Below are positions 1 through 7,587 of a DNA stretch of 64,000 nucleotides, one piece after another; within the stretch, counting starts at the first letter, position 1, and each line of letters starts with the position of its first letter. Both the position numbers and the translations under genes were made by a program. The notes under the pieces are model-generated. The model ran no database searches. It worked only from the letters and a program-made list of their open reading frames with translations, and was not told where the DNA came from. The DNA is from Actinomycetales bacterium Actino_02 (lineage in GTDB: Bacteria; Actinomycetota; Actinomycetes; Propionibacteriales; Propionibacteriaceae): contig LUYM01000006.1 in NCBI GenBank assembly GCA_001603275.1, positions 186,001 to 250,000 of the forward strand. Direction: 5' to 3'.

Positions 1-171
1 CAGGGGGCCGTGCCTGTGCAGCCAGATGAGGACGTCCAGGCTGGTGTCGCCGAGGCTGCCGCCCGGGCGTTCGCTGCGGAAGCGGCGATAGAGCCGCGCC
101 ACCGTGGGCCTCACCTGAGTGCCGAGGCCGACCCCGTCGAGGGCGTCGACGTCCGCGCTCCCGGATGCTGA
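1..171 (-). CDS. MarR-like regulator, N-terminal fragment (runs off left edge)
   Basis: The reverse strand is open to the window edge. It reads ...QVRPTVARLYRRFRSERPGG followed by SLGDTSLDVLIWLHRHGPL. This matches the first helices of MarR-family winged-helix regulators, where an LYRRFRxER-type helix is followed by LxxLxRxGP leading into the HTH. Only about 50 codons are present, so the DNA-binding domain is cut off. No ATG lies in frame; the nearest in-frame start is GTG at 112-114, which leaves a short N-terminus, so the start is unsure. It lies directly downstream of corA on the same strand and could be cotranscribed. Confidence 0.5.
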
Positions 172-173
172 AC

Positions 174-1295
174 CTAGAGCCAGCCCTGGCGCCGGAAGGT
201 GCGGTACAGCAGCAGGCAGACGGTCGCCATCCCGATCAGCACCGCCGGGTAGCCCCACGGGCTGGCCAGCTCGGGCATGAACTGGAAGTTCATCCCGTAG
301 ATGCCGGCGATCATCGTCGGGACGGCCGCAATCGCCACCCAGGCCGAGATCTTGCGCATGTCCTCGTTCTCCGAGACCGAGAGTCGGGCGACGGCGGCCT
401 GCAGGATCGACGACATCACTTCGTCGTAGCCGCCCACCTGCTCACGGACCTGTTCGAGGTGATCGTGCACGTCCAGGAAGTACTGCCGCAAGTCGCGGTC
501 GCCCTGCTGGTCGGCGAGCTTGCGCAGCGGGCCGCCGAGCGGACCGACCGTCCGCTTCATCTCGACCAGGTCTCGCTTGAGCTGGTAGATGCGCTCGACC
601 TGTGGCGTGCCGCCGGGGGCGAACACGTGGCTCTCGATCTCGTCGACGTCCTCGCCCACCTCGTCCGCGACGCGCAGATAGTTGTCCACCACGCTGTCGA
701 TCACGCCGTGCAACACCGCGATCGGGCCGAGGCGCAGCTGCTCGGGGCGAGACTCGAGGGTTCGGCGCACCTGACCCAGCGGTGCGAGCTGCCCGTGTCG
801 CACCGACAGGGCGTACCACGAGCCGACCAGGACGGTCGCCGTTCCGGTTTGGACGATCTCGCCGCCCTCGCTGCGGACGTCGCTGTCGATGTAGCCCAGG
901 GTGCGCATCGAAAGGAACGTGGTGCCGTCGTCGTGGCGCTCGAGCTTGGGACGCTGCCGCGAGTTGCCCGCGTCCTCCACCGCCAGCGGGTGCAGGTCGA
1001 ACACGTGACGCAGGGCGTCCAGCTGTTCGGGGGTCGGCTCGAACAGGCCCAGCCAGACGAAGCCGTTCCCGGCTGCTGCCGCGCGGCAGGCTGCCGGGAA
1101 TTCCGCGGCGGGCTGGCGCTCGCCGTCGACGTAGTGTGCCCAGTCGACCGCTGCGAGCAGGGGGTCGCTCGCTGGGCGCGCGGCGACCAGCTCGGGTTCG
1201 ATCAGGCGGACGGGTGTCGCCCGCCTCCGGGCGACCATGGGGCGCAGGCCAGTCGGCAGGCCCAGGCGTGGGTAGATCGGGGTGTTGGAGTTCAT
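174..1295 (-). CDS. corA: CorA-family magnesium/divalent cation transporter
   Basis: The 373-aa protein has the CorA layout: a long cytoplasmic alpha/beta domain, a stalk helix (about residues 230-300) and two C-terminal membrane segments. The signature YGMNF ends the first segment (AAVPTMIAGIYGMNF) and a short basic tail follows the second (LLLYRTFRRQGWL). CorA forms a pentameric channel importing Mg2+ (also Co2+ or Ni2+) down the membrane potential. The length is normal for actinobacterial members. The ATG at 1295 has a GGAGC Shine-Dalgarno at 1301-1305. The 5' leader is unusual: it holds a proline-rich upstream ORF and hairpins, one of which could cover this ribosome binding site (separate entries), suggesting Mg2+-dependent expression. 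Specificity for Mg2+ is inferred from the family. Confidence 0.93.
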   Translation of the reverse strand: MNSNTPIYPRLGLPTGLRPMVARRRATPVRLIEPELVAARPASDPLLAAVDWAHYVDGERQPAAEFPAACRAAAAGNGFVWLGLFEPTPEQLDALRHVFDLHPLAVEDAGNSRQRPKLERHDDGTTFLSMRTLGYIDSDVRSEGGEIVQTGTATVLVGSWYALSVRHGQLAPLGQVRRTLESRPEQLRLGPIAVLHGVIDSVVDNYLRVADEVGEDVDEIESHVFAPGGTPQVERIYQLKRDLVEMKRTVGPLGGPLRKLADQQGDRDLRQYFLDVHDHLEQVREQVGGYDEVMSSILQAAVARLSVSENEDMRKISAWVAIAAVPTMIAGIYGMNFQFMPELASPWGYPAVLIGMATVCLLLYRTFRRQGWL

Positions 1296-1300
1296 GCGTT

Positions 1301-1359
1301 GCTCCTTCAGGTGGAGCCCGCAGCAGTCTGACGCAGTCAGCTCACAAAGGTGCTGCGGG
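1301..1359 (-). promoter_or_regulatory. corA leader hairpins, possible attenuator/RBS switch
   Basis: In the corA leader RNA, CCCGCAGCA inside the leader ORF (1351-1359) pairs perfectly with TGCTGCGGG (1317-1325). The loop contains a second hairpin, CTGAC-TGC-GTCAG (1328-1340), spanning the leader ORF stop codon. Just downstream GCTCC (1313-1317) can pair with GGAGC (1301-1305), the corA Shine-Dalgarno. The arms at 1317 touch, so the two structures compete at their boundary. A ribosome paused on the proline codons or released early would change which hairpin forms. There is no U-tract, so an RBS switch or Rho-dependent control is more likely than an intrinsic terminator. Confidence 0.55.
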
Positions 1360-1399
1360 AGGTCGGCGGGATGGGTATCAGGGGACTACCAGGTGACAT
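1337..1399 (-). CDS. Proline-rich leader peptide upstream of corA
   Basis: A 20-codon ORF begins ATG at 1397-1399 and stops TGA at 1337-1339, ending 41 bases before the corA start. Prolines are at positions 3, 6, 9, 11 and 12 (MSPGSPLIPIPP...). It has a near-ideal Shine-Dalgarno (AGGAGG at 1408-1413, 8 bases from the ATG), stronger than that of corA itself. Short proline-rich leader peptides upstream of Mg2+ transporter genes are known from Salmonella (mgtL, and a leader ORF for corA), where ribosome stalling or drop-off at low Mg2+ or low Pro-tRNA changes leader RNA folding. The ORF was found by reading the leader; its regulatory role here is inferred. Confidence 0.7.
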   Translation of the reverse strand: MSPGSPLIPIPPTSRSTFVS

Positions 1400-1414
1400 C
1401 CGCCTCACCTCCTT

Positions 1415-1988
1415 CATTCGAGCGCCACGGCGCATGACCGCGTGATCCAGGAGAAGGCTAGACCTCCGCGACGGCGGACGAAAACCGTCCGCCGGTCCCG
1501 AGGATGAGCCGCGATCATGCAGGTGAGCCCGATCTCGGCGCCCACGGGAACAGCCGGGTGAGCAGGGCGTAGATCAGGGCGACGCTGACCGTGACCTGGT
1601 TGGCCTCAAGGGCGGGAACCAGTGGGAGCGCGCCGACAGGCCGTCCACTGCCACCCGGCAAGGGCCGTCCGAATGAGGGTGGAGGCCGCCGTCGTCGTCC
1701 ACCCGCAGACGGCGATCACGTCCGAGCCACGAACCCCCCACGCTGAGCCACTGCCCGGACGGAGAGTGGGCTTCATTTCGGGGTGGGCGAGCTGGCACAT
1801 TCGTGGCGAGGTCTTGCTCGATCGTGCCGCCCTGAGCTTGGCGGCCCGAGCCGATGGTTGAATCACGTCGGTCTGACGGGGCGCCGCACGACTCGGCTCG
1901 TCCGCCGCCGTCCGCCCGAGCGAAGGGATTGGTGAGCCGAGTGGCTACGGGAAGTGGCGGTGAGCGCACACGGTTCCTCGGACTGGCG
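1415..1988. other. Intergenic stretch without a supported gene
   Basis: Between the corA leader and the LtrA remnant I see no convincing gene. On the reverse strand an open frame ending at the TGA at 1515-1517 encodes a hydrophobic tail (QVTVSVALIYALLTRLFPW) that could be the last membrane helix of a decayed membrane protein, but no family signature is visible upstream. Other open frames here are rich in Arg, Ser and Pro and look like GC-driven shadows. Together with the neighbouring LtrA fragment this looks like eroded DNA. Confidence 0.4.
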
Positions 1989-2177
1989 ATGAGCCAGGAG
2001 GGGCATCGGGCCACCCGGCTCGAGCTGTTCTTCGATCTGGCCTTCGTGTTCGCCTTCACTCAGCTCAGTCGGTTGATGGCGCTTCAGCACAACGCGGACG
2101 CCGGGGCGCCGACCGGCCTGGGCCGATCCGCGCCCCGGACGCCGCCTCCCGATGGCGGTCAGGAGGCGGCGCGGTGA
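1989..2177 (+). pseudogene. Low temperature requirement protein A (LtrA) N-terminal remnant
   Basis: The frame contains ATRLELFFDLAFVFAFTQLS, matching the strongly conserved N-terminal helix of LtrA membrane proteins (LELFFDLxFVFAxTQ). LtrA proteins are about 400 residues with many membrane helices. Here the similarity stops after about 35 residues and the frame ends in a low-complexity Pro/Gly/Arg tail at 2177. The open frame continues upstream of the ATG at 1989, so the ancestral start is unclear. The next real gene runs the other way from 2216. I read this as a truncated, non-functional fragment. Confidence 0.6.
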
Positions 2178-2206
2178 GGGGCCGAGAGGAGTAGCTCCCT
2201 CACCGC
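2171..2206 (-). terminator. Hairpin terminator for the GH35 operon
   Basis: A perfect 10-bp inverted repeat (GCGGTGAGGG at 2171-2180, CCCTCACCGC at 2197-2206) encloses a 16-base loop, starting 9 bases after the stop of the minus-strand gene at 2216. It lacks a strong U-tract, as is common for terminators in high-GC Gram-positives. It overlaps the tail of the LtrA remnant on the other strand. Confidence 0.5.
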
Positions 2207-2215
2207 ATTCGACTC

Positions 2216-2989
2216 CTAGCGCTCGCTGATGGTCAGCGACTCGCCCAGCAGGGCCCGAGCAGCCCGCTTGTCGTCGGCGGCGAGGAAGGCCTTCGCCGCC
2301 TCCAGCGTGGCTTCCACCACCAGGCAGACGTTGCCCTCGCGGCCCTCCGCGAACCGCACCAGCCGCTCCATGACCTCCGAGCGTGAGCCGTGGATGTTCA
2401 CCAGGCTCGGGTCAGCCGTGCCGATCGAGACGATCTTGAGCTCCTCATCGAAGCGAAGGATCAGGCTCGTCCACAGCTTCTTGCCGTCGTGGACTGCGAG
2501 CACGACGGTCGAAGACGGCTCGACCATGGTCTGCACCGCAGCTTCGACCTGCTCGTAGCTGGCGCCCAGTCGCCACTGGAGGCCCAGGTTGTCGCGCGCG
2601 CGTCCGGGGTAGGTGACGATGGAATCGGCGTAGTCGTCGAGGCTGCGGTAGGTCCGTCGGACGAAGGCATCGAGATCTTCGTCGGCGGTCCAGGCCTGCT
2701 GGAAGGCGGCGAAGTAGTCATCGGCCGCATCCCGCTCCATGACGAGGACGAAGTCGGTGTCCTCGCGATTCGCCTCGTACAACGCCTGGGCGGCAGCGTC
2801 CAGGTCATCGATCTGCTGCGGTGCCTCGAGCACGGCACGCCCCGAGGTGTGCCGGCACTTCACCACCTTGCCGGCTTCCAGCAGGACGATCACCCGCCGG
2901 GCCTCCTTGGCTGAGCGCAGGACGAGGTCCTGAGCATTTCGCCACTGGTCGACATCGAGGTCGGCCATCAAAACATCACCGTGAAGCAT
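2216..2989 (-). CDS. Uncharacterised protein of the beta-galactosidase operon
   Basis: A 257-aa acidic, soluble protein with no signal peptide or membrane segment and no motif I recognise. It follows the GH35-like gene by 12 bases on the same strand, and the ATG at 2989 has a GGAAG ribosome binding site just after that gene's stop; an internal ATG (MADLDVDQW, 2968) is the alternative start. Repeating alpha/beta character, with strands such as VIVLLEAG, FVLVMER and VCLVVEA, suggests a compact mixed fold. Position implies a role with the galactoside operon, but no function can be assigned. Confidence 0.75.
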   Translation of the reverse strand: MLHGDVLMADLDVDQWRNAQDLVLRSAKEARRVIVLLEAGKVVKCRHTSGRAVLEAPQQIDDLDAAAQALYEANREDTDFVLVMERDAADDYFAAFQQAWTADEDLDAFVRRTYRSLDDYADSIVTYPGRARDNLGLQWRLGASYEQVEAAVQTMVEPSSTVVLAVHDGKKLWTSLILRFDEELKIVSIGTADPSLVNIHGSRSEVMERLVRFAEGREGNVCLVVEATLEAAKAFLAADDKRAARALLGESLTISER

Positions 2990-3001
2990 GTCGGCTTCCT
3001 T

Positions 3002-5053
3002 TCAGGCCGTCTGGCACTCGTAGACATGGATGGAGTAGGGCTTCATCGAGCAAGCGATGACATCTCCGACCGGGGACGCCGCCTCGCCGCTCCAGAGTTC
3101 GGTGGCCGAGGCGAGCTCAGCCCCGACCGAGACGCGCGCTTCGATGGCTTCGGCCGTCGGGTTCACCACGAACACCACCTTCCGCGTGGCGTCCTCGCGA
3201 TCCGAGTGCACGATGACGTCGAGTCGCTGGTCGTTCTTCCCGATGGTCGCCACCCCTGCTTGGGCGCAGGCCCGCATCACGATGGCCGAGGCGTCCTCGG
3301 TCGTGGAAGCCAGGTGGATGCGCTCGGCGCCGGCAGCGATGGCGTCGGCCAAGATGGTGCACGGCCGCATGATGCTGTCCAGCCGGGGAGCCCTCGGGCC
3401 GACCACCACTGTGCCTCCCGTCGCCGCGTAGGCGACCAGCGCACGCTGGAGGTCGGCGTCGAGGTAGTCCAGCGTGGTGAGAACGACGACCTTGAAGTCG
3501 CCCCATCGCTGCGGATCGAGCGCGGTGTCGGACAGGACGAAGTCGTGACCGCTGGAGACCAGCGAGCCGTGGAAGCGGGTGAACCACTCAGACTTCTCCA
3601 GCTGCGGAGCCTTCTCGAACCCCAGGGTGTCCTCGCTGATGGTCAGCGGGTTGGCGTACTCCGAGAAACCGGACGGGGTCTCGAGGAAGTCACCGGGGAA
3701 GGACACCAGCACGCTGGCAGCCTCGAGCCGGTCGTACTCCCGGTTGGCCAGCAGCAGCACCGAGGAGTCGCGGTGCAGATCGGCGAAGCGACCGGCGACC
3801 TGCATCCGATTGGCGGCCCCGAACATCGCCGCGTGATCCTCGCGGACCCGTCCGTCGCGCCGGACCGGCGAGTCCAGCCAGCGATCCCGTTCCACCAGCA
3901 TGTAGCGGCTGAAGCCCTTGATGCCCTGTGCCAGCGCGGCCTTGGTCACGAACTCCTCGTCGTACAGTTCGCCCGGGTGCAGGTACCACGGCCACACGCC
4001 GGCGATGAACTCCGGAATGTAGGGGTACCGGCTGGTGCCGACCACGTAGCTGCCCACGGTCTTGACGTGGCCGTAGAGCTCCTTGCGGGAGTAGATGTCG
4101 AAGCCGACGAAGTCGAGCTTCTCCTCCAGCTTGGCGATGTTGAACGGCGTGGTGAAGCCCGACGCCGCCCCGCCCGGCCCCAGCGGATGTGGGTAGTTGT
4201 GGAACAGCGCGATCTGATCCAGACCACGCTCGCGCATCATCGATGCGAGGCGCTCCATCGAGTCGATCAGGTAGGTCTCCCGGTACTCGATCCAGTCGGC
4301 GTACTGAGGAACCTGCTCGGCGGCGTCCGCGGAGAAGCGGCGCGGCGGATCAATCTCGTCCAGGCCGGCGACGTCAATGCGGTGAGCGGCCTTCACCGCC
4401 TCGAGCGAGCCGTACTTGCCAAGGAGGAAGGTGCGGTAGTTCTTCAACGACGCCTCGCTGAAGTCCGCGGCGTAGGCGTTGATGCAGAAGAAGTAGGCCA
4501 TCTCGTTGTCGACCTGTGCCGCGACCAGCCCTCCGTTGGGGTAGGCGTGCTTGGCCAGGATCGCGCAGATCGCGTCGTACCACAGCGCCGTTTCCTCGAA
4601 GAACTCGTCGGCGGCGTAGTTCAGCGCCGGGATCGGCTTCGGCACCTGGGTGAGGACGGTGCGTCCGCCCTTGGCGTTGCGCGCATGCAGGCGCTCGTTC
4701 TCCAAGATCCGCTTGGGGTATCCGAACCAGGTGAGCTCGGAGTTGATCTGCGGACCGGGGCGGGCCACGATCGCCAACCCCTTCTCCTCGCACAGAGTCA
4801 TGAAGGCGTCGATGTCCTTGTTGCCGCTGAAGTCGAACTCGCCCTTGGCCACCTCGTGGATCTCCCACGGCATGTAGATGGAGATCATGTTGAAGCCCAT
4901 CGACTTCACCGAGTCGAGGATGGAACTCCACTTGTCGCGATCGAGCCGCCAGTAGTGGACGGCGCCGCCGTACAGGTTGCGGCGCTCGCCGCCGACGACG
5001 AACCGGCCGTCACCGACCGCGATCTGGCGCCTGGTTGTATTGGTCATGTTCAT
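3002..5053 (-). CDS. GH35-like beta-galactosidase
   Basis: A 683-aa cytoplasmic enzyme (no signal peptide) of the GH35 / clan GH-A type. It opens with GGAVHYWRLDRDKWSSIL, the start of the (beta/alpha)8 barrel in GH35, and continues with the GFNMISIYMPWEIHE and GEFDFSGNKDIDAF segments. GGLVAAQVDNE holds the expected acid/base Glu (about residue 184; family motif GGPxxxxQxENE) and IPEF further on is a candidate nucleophile region. It would release terminal beta-galactose from imported glycosides. The EMA in place of EYG after the acid/base is divergent, so the substrate may not be lactose. It lies downstream of an RbsABC-type importer in one operon and starts after a GAAAGAA-like ribosome binding site. 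Confidence 0.75.
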   Translation of the reverse strand: MNMTNTTRRQIAVGDGRFVVGGERRNLYGGAVHYWRLDRDKWSSILDSVKSMGFNMISIYMPWEIHEVAKGEFDFSGNKDIDAFMTLCEEKGLAIVARPGPQINSELTWFGYPKRILENERLHARNAKGGRTVLTQVPKPIPALNYAADEFFEETALWYDAICAILAKHAYPNGGLVAAQVDNEMAYFFCINAYAADFSEASLKNYRTFLLGKYGSLEAVKAAHRIDVAGLDEIDPPRRFSADAAEQVPQYADWIEYRETYLIDSMERLASMMRERGLDQIALFHNYPHPLGPGGAASGFTTPFNIAKLEEKLDFVGFDIYSRKELYGHVKTVGSYVVGTSRYPYIPEFIAGVWPWYLHPGELYDEEFVTKAALAQGIKGFSRYMLVERDRWLDSPVRRDGRVREDHAAMFGAANRMQVAGRFADLHRDSSVLLLANREYDRLEAASVLVSFPGDFLETPSGFSEYANPLTISEDTLGFEKAPQLEKSEWFTRFHGSLVSSGHDFVLSDTALDPQRWGDFKVVVLTTLDYLDADLQRALVAYAATGGTVVVGPRAPRLDSIMRPCTILADAIAAGAERIHLASTTEDASAIVMRACAQAGVATIGKNDQRLDVIVHSDREDATRKVVFVVNPTAEAIEARVSVGAELASATELWSGEAASPVGDVIACSMKPYSIHVYECQTA

Positions 5054-5068
5054 TTCTTTCTTCTTGAG

Positions 5069-6040
5069 TTACTTCTGGCGTGCCAGCGCGACAGCGAGCA
5101 CGATGATGAGTCCCCGGATGATCTGTTGCTGGCTGGTATCCAGGCCGCCGAGAATCAGGCCGTAGTTGATGGTTGCCATGAGCAGTGCGCCGAAGAAGGT
5201 GCCGACGACGGAGCCGCGCCCACCGGAGAGGGCTGTGCCGCCGAGGATGACCGCAGCGATCGCGTTCATCTCGTCGCCCTGGCCCCACTGGAAGCGCCCG
5301 GACTGCAGGCGTCCGGCGTAGAGCATTCCGGCCAGCGCTGCGCCGATGGAGCAGATCAGCATCACCCGGAACTGGATCCAGCGGGTGGCGATCCCGGAGT
5401 ACTCCGCGGCCACCTTGTTGGCGCCGGTGGCCAGCACCTGCCGTCCGAAGCGCATCTTCTTCAGTACGACCGAGCCGATCACCACCGCGATCAGCATCCA
5501 GAAGATCAGGACCGGGATCGGCCCGATGTTGCCGCCGCCGAAGGCATTGTTGAAGGTCATGTCGAGGATCGGCTGCGGAGCTGAAGCGGTCGTCCACTGG
5601 GCGATGCCGAATGCGATGCCCATCATCGCCAGCGTGACCAGGAAGGACGGGATCTTCACGAAGGCGACCAGCGCGCCGTTGATCGCACCGACGGCCGCAC
5701 CCACCAGGAGGCCCGCGATGATTCCCGGAACCAGCCCGAAGGTCGAGATCGTCATCGCGGTGACCACGGACGCCAGGCCGGCGACCGATCCGACCGACAG
5801 GTCGATCTCGGCTGCGGCGATGACGTAGGTCATGCCCACCGCGATCACGGTGACGATGGCCGTCTGGCGCAGGATGTTCATCAGGCTCGTGGTCGAGACG
5901 AAACCCTGATCCCGCAGGATGATCGCAAAGACGACGACGACCGCGACGAAGCCGACATAGATGATGTCGCGCCGCCAGTCGAAGCTGAACTTCTTCTTGT
6001 GAACGGCGTCGGCCGTCGGACGGAATGATGAGTCGGTCAT
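5069..6040 (-). CDS. Sugar ABC transporter permease, RbsC family
   Basis: The 323-aa integral membrane protein has about eight to ten hydrophobic segments and the RbsC/BPD_transp_2 signatures AAEIDLSVGSVAGLASVV and GGTALSGGRGSVVGTFFGALLM. It forms the channel of a CUT2 sugar importer with the adjacent RbsA-type ATPase and lipoprotein receptor. The ATG at 6040 overlaps the ATPase stop by four bases (ATGA), so translation is coupled. The basic N-terminal tail (HKKKF) precedes the first helix. The gene lies between the ATPase and the GH35-like gene. Confidence 0.93.
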   Translation of the reverse strand: MTDSSFRPTADAVHKKKFSFDWRRDIIYVGFVAVVVVFAIILRDQGFVSTTSLMNILRQTAIVTVIAVGMTYVIAAAEIDLSVGSVAGLASVVTAMTISTFGLVPGIIAGLLVGAAVGAINGALVAFVKIPSFLVTLAMMGIAFGIAQWTTASAPQPILDMTFNNAFGGGNIGPIPVLIFWMLIAVVIGSVVLKKMRFGRQVLATGANKVAAEYSGIATRWIQFRVMLICSIGAALAGMLYAGRLQSGRFQWGQGDEMNAIAAVILGGTALSGGRGSVVGTFFGALLMATINYGLILGGLDTSQQQIIRGLIIVLAVALARQK

Positions 6041-7587
6041 GCTGCAACTCCCTGCACTTCGAGTTCTAGTGATTTCTCGTCACTGACTGCTGAACGGTCG
6101 ATCTCTCGCGCGATGGTGAAGTCACGCATCAGCAGCAGGCGATCGCTCATCGCAAGGAGTTCGGAGTACTCCGAGGAGATGACCAGGACGGCCATGCCCT
6201 TCTCGGCGAAAGACCGGACGGTGGCGATGATCTCCGCTTTGGTGCCGATATCGACCCCGGCCGTGGGTTCGTCCATGATCAGCACTCGCGGCTGCCGGCT
6301 GATCCACTTGGCGATCACGATCTTCTGCTGGTTCCCGCCCGAAAGCAGCTTGGTCGGCGCGGACGGGTCGGCGACCTTGATGCCGAACGTCTCGATCAGT
6401 CGACGAACCAGTGACGTGACCGCCTTGTCGTCGACGAACGGGCCGGAGAGCACGTCGTCGAGGTGCGGCAGTGCGAGATTGGCGGTCACCGAGTGGTCGA
6501 GGATCAGCCCCTGCTGGCGGCGGTCTTCGGGGATCAGGCAGATCCCGTGCTCGAGTGCCTGCGCCGGGGAGGTGATCGAAACGGGCTTGCCGTCGACGAG
6601 CACCGTCCCGCCGGTGATCTTGTCGATGCCGTACAGCGCACGCGCCAGCTCGCTTCGTCCCGAGCCCATCAACCCGGCCAATCCGACGACCTGGCCGGCT
6701 CGCAGGGTCAGGTCGACCTCGTGGAGTCCACCGACCGTCGACAGCGCCTGGGTCTGGAGAATGATCTCGCCGTCACCGCTCGCGGCGATCGCCGGCCCGG
6801 CGACTTCGACGGCCTTGCCGACGATGCCTTCCACGATCTGTGCGGCGGAGATCGAGGCCAGTGGCTTGGTCAACAGCCGCTTCCCGTTTCGCAGAATGGT
6901 GATCCGGTCGGCGATCTCGTACACCTCCTCCATTCGGTGGGAGATGTAGATGATCGAGATGCCCTCCTGCTTCAGGCGCCCGATCAGCTCGAACAGCGCC
7001 TTGGCCTCGTGCCGTGCGAGGGACGCCGTCGGCTCGTCCATGATCAACACCCGGGCGTCCTCATTGAGAGCCTTGGCGATCTCGGTGAGCTGCCAGTAGG
7101 CGGTGCTCATCGAACTCAGAGGAAGGTCGGCCGGAACCGGCGTCTGCATCCGCTCGAACAAGGCGGTCGCCCTGTCGATCATCTGTTTGTCGTCGATCAG
7201 GCCGCCACGGCGAGGTTCAGCGTTGAGGAAGACGTTCTGGGCAACGGTGAGGGTCGAGACCAGGCTGAACTCCTGGAAGACCATCCCGATTCCCGCAGCC
7301 TTCGCGTCGTGGATGGAGGCGAAGTTGACCGGAGTTCCATCGATCTCGATCGAGCCCGCGTCCTTGCCGTAGACCCCCTGGAGGATCTTCATCAAGGTCG
7401 ACTTGCCGGCACCGTTGCCACCGGCCAGTGCATGCACCTCGCCCGGCAGCACCTCGAAGTCCACGTCATCGAGCACCGAGACGGTGTTGAAAGACTTACA
7501 GATCCCCGTCATCCGCACCGCCGGAGTGACGGGGGGTGGCGCCGAGCCAACGGCTCGCCCGACGCCACCCTCCACCGACGAACTCAT
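6037..7587 (-). CDS. Sugar ABC transporter ATP-binding protein, RbsA family (two ABC domains)
   Basis: A 516-aa tandem ATPase. The N-terminal half has Walker A GGNGAGKSTLMK, Walker B VLIMDEPTASL and the H-loop in IYISHRMEEV, but a degenerate signature region (LSSMSTAYWQL). The C-terminal half has signature LSGGNQQKIVIAKW and Walker B VLIMDEPTAGVD, but the substituted P-loop GLMGSGRSELA, as usual for RbsA/MglA proteins. It energises CUT2 monosaccharide or short glycoside uptake. Start at 7587 overlaps the receptor stop (ATGA) and the stop overlaps the permease start. Confidence 0.94.
   Translation of the reverse strand: MSSSVEGGVGRAVGSAPPPVTPAVRMTGICKSFNTVSVLDDVDFEVLPGEVHALAGGNGAGKSTLMKILQGVYGKDAGSIEIDGTPVNFASIHDAKAAGIGMVFQEFSLVSTLTVAQNVFLNAEPRRGGLIDDKQMIDRATALFERMQTPVPADLPLSSMSTAYWQLTEIAKALNEDARVLIMDEPTASLARHEAKALFELIGRLKQEGISIIYISHRMEEVYEIADRITILRNGKRLLTKPLASISAAQIVEGIVGKAVEVAGPAIAASGDGEIILQTQALSTVGGLHEVDLTLRAGQVVGLAGLMGSGRSELARALYGIDKITGGTVLVDGKPVSITSPAQALEHGICLIPEDRRQQGLILDHSVTANLALPHLDDVLSGPFVDDKAVTSLVRRLIETFGIKVADPSAPTKLLSGGNQQKIVIAKWISRQPRVLIMDEPTAGVDIGTKAEIIATVRSFAEKGMAVLVISSEYSELLAMSDRLLLMRDFTIAREIDRSAVSDEKSLELEVQGVAA

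Noticed and set aside
1301-1440. M-box (ykoK) Mg2+ riboswitch in front of corA
   Set aside because: The conserved M-box core segments are not visible; the leader is instead explained by a short ORF and local hairpins.
2981-5584. 867-codon open frame on the plus strand opposite the GH35 and permease genes
   Set aside because: It is Arg/Asp/Gly/His-rich, has no family similarity or ribosome binding site, and mirrors two well-supported genes on the other strand; it is a product of high GC.
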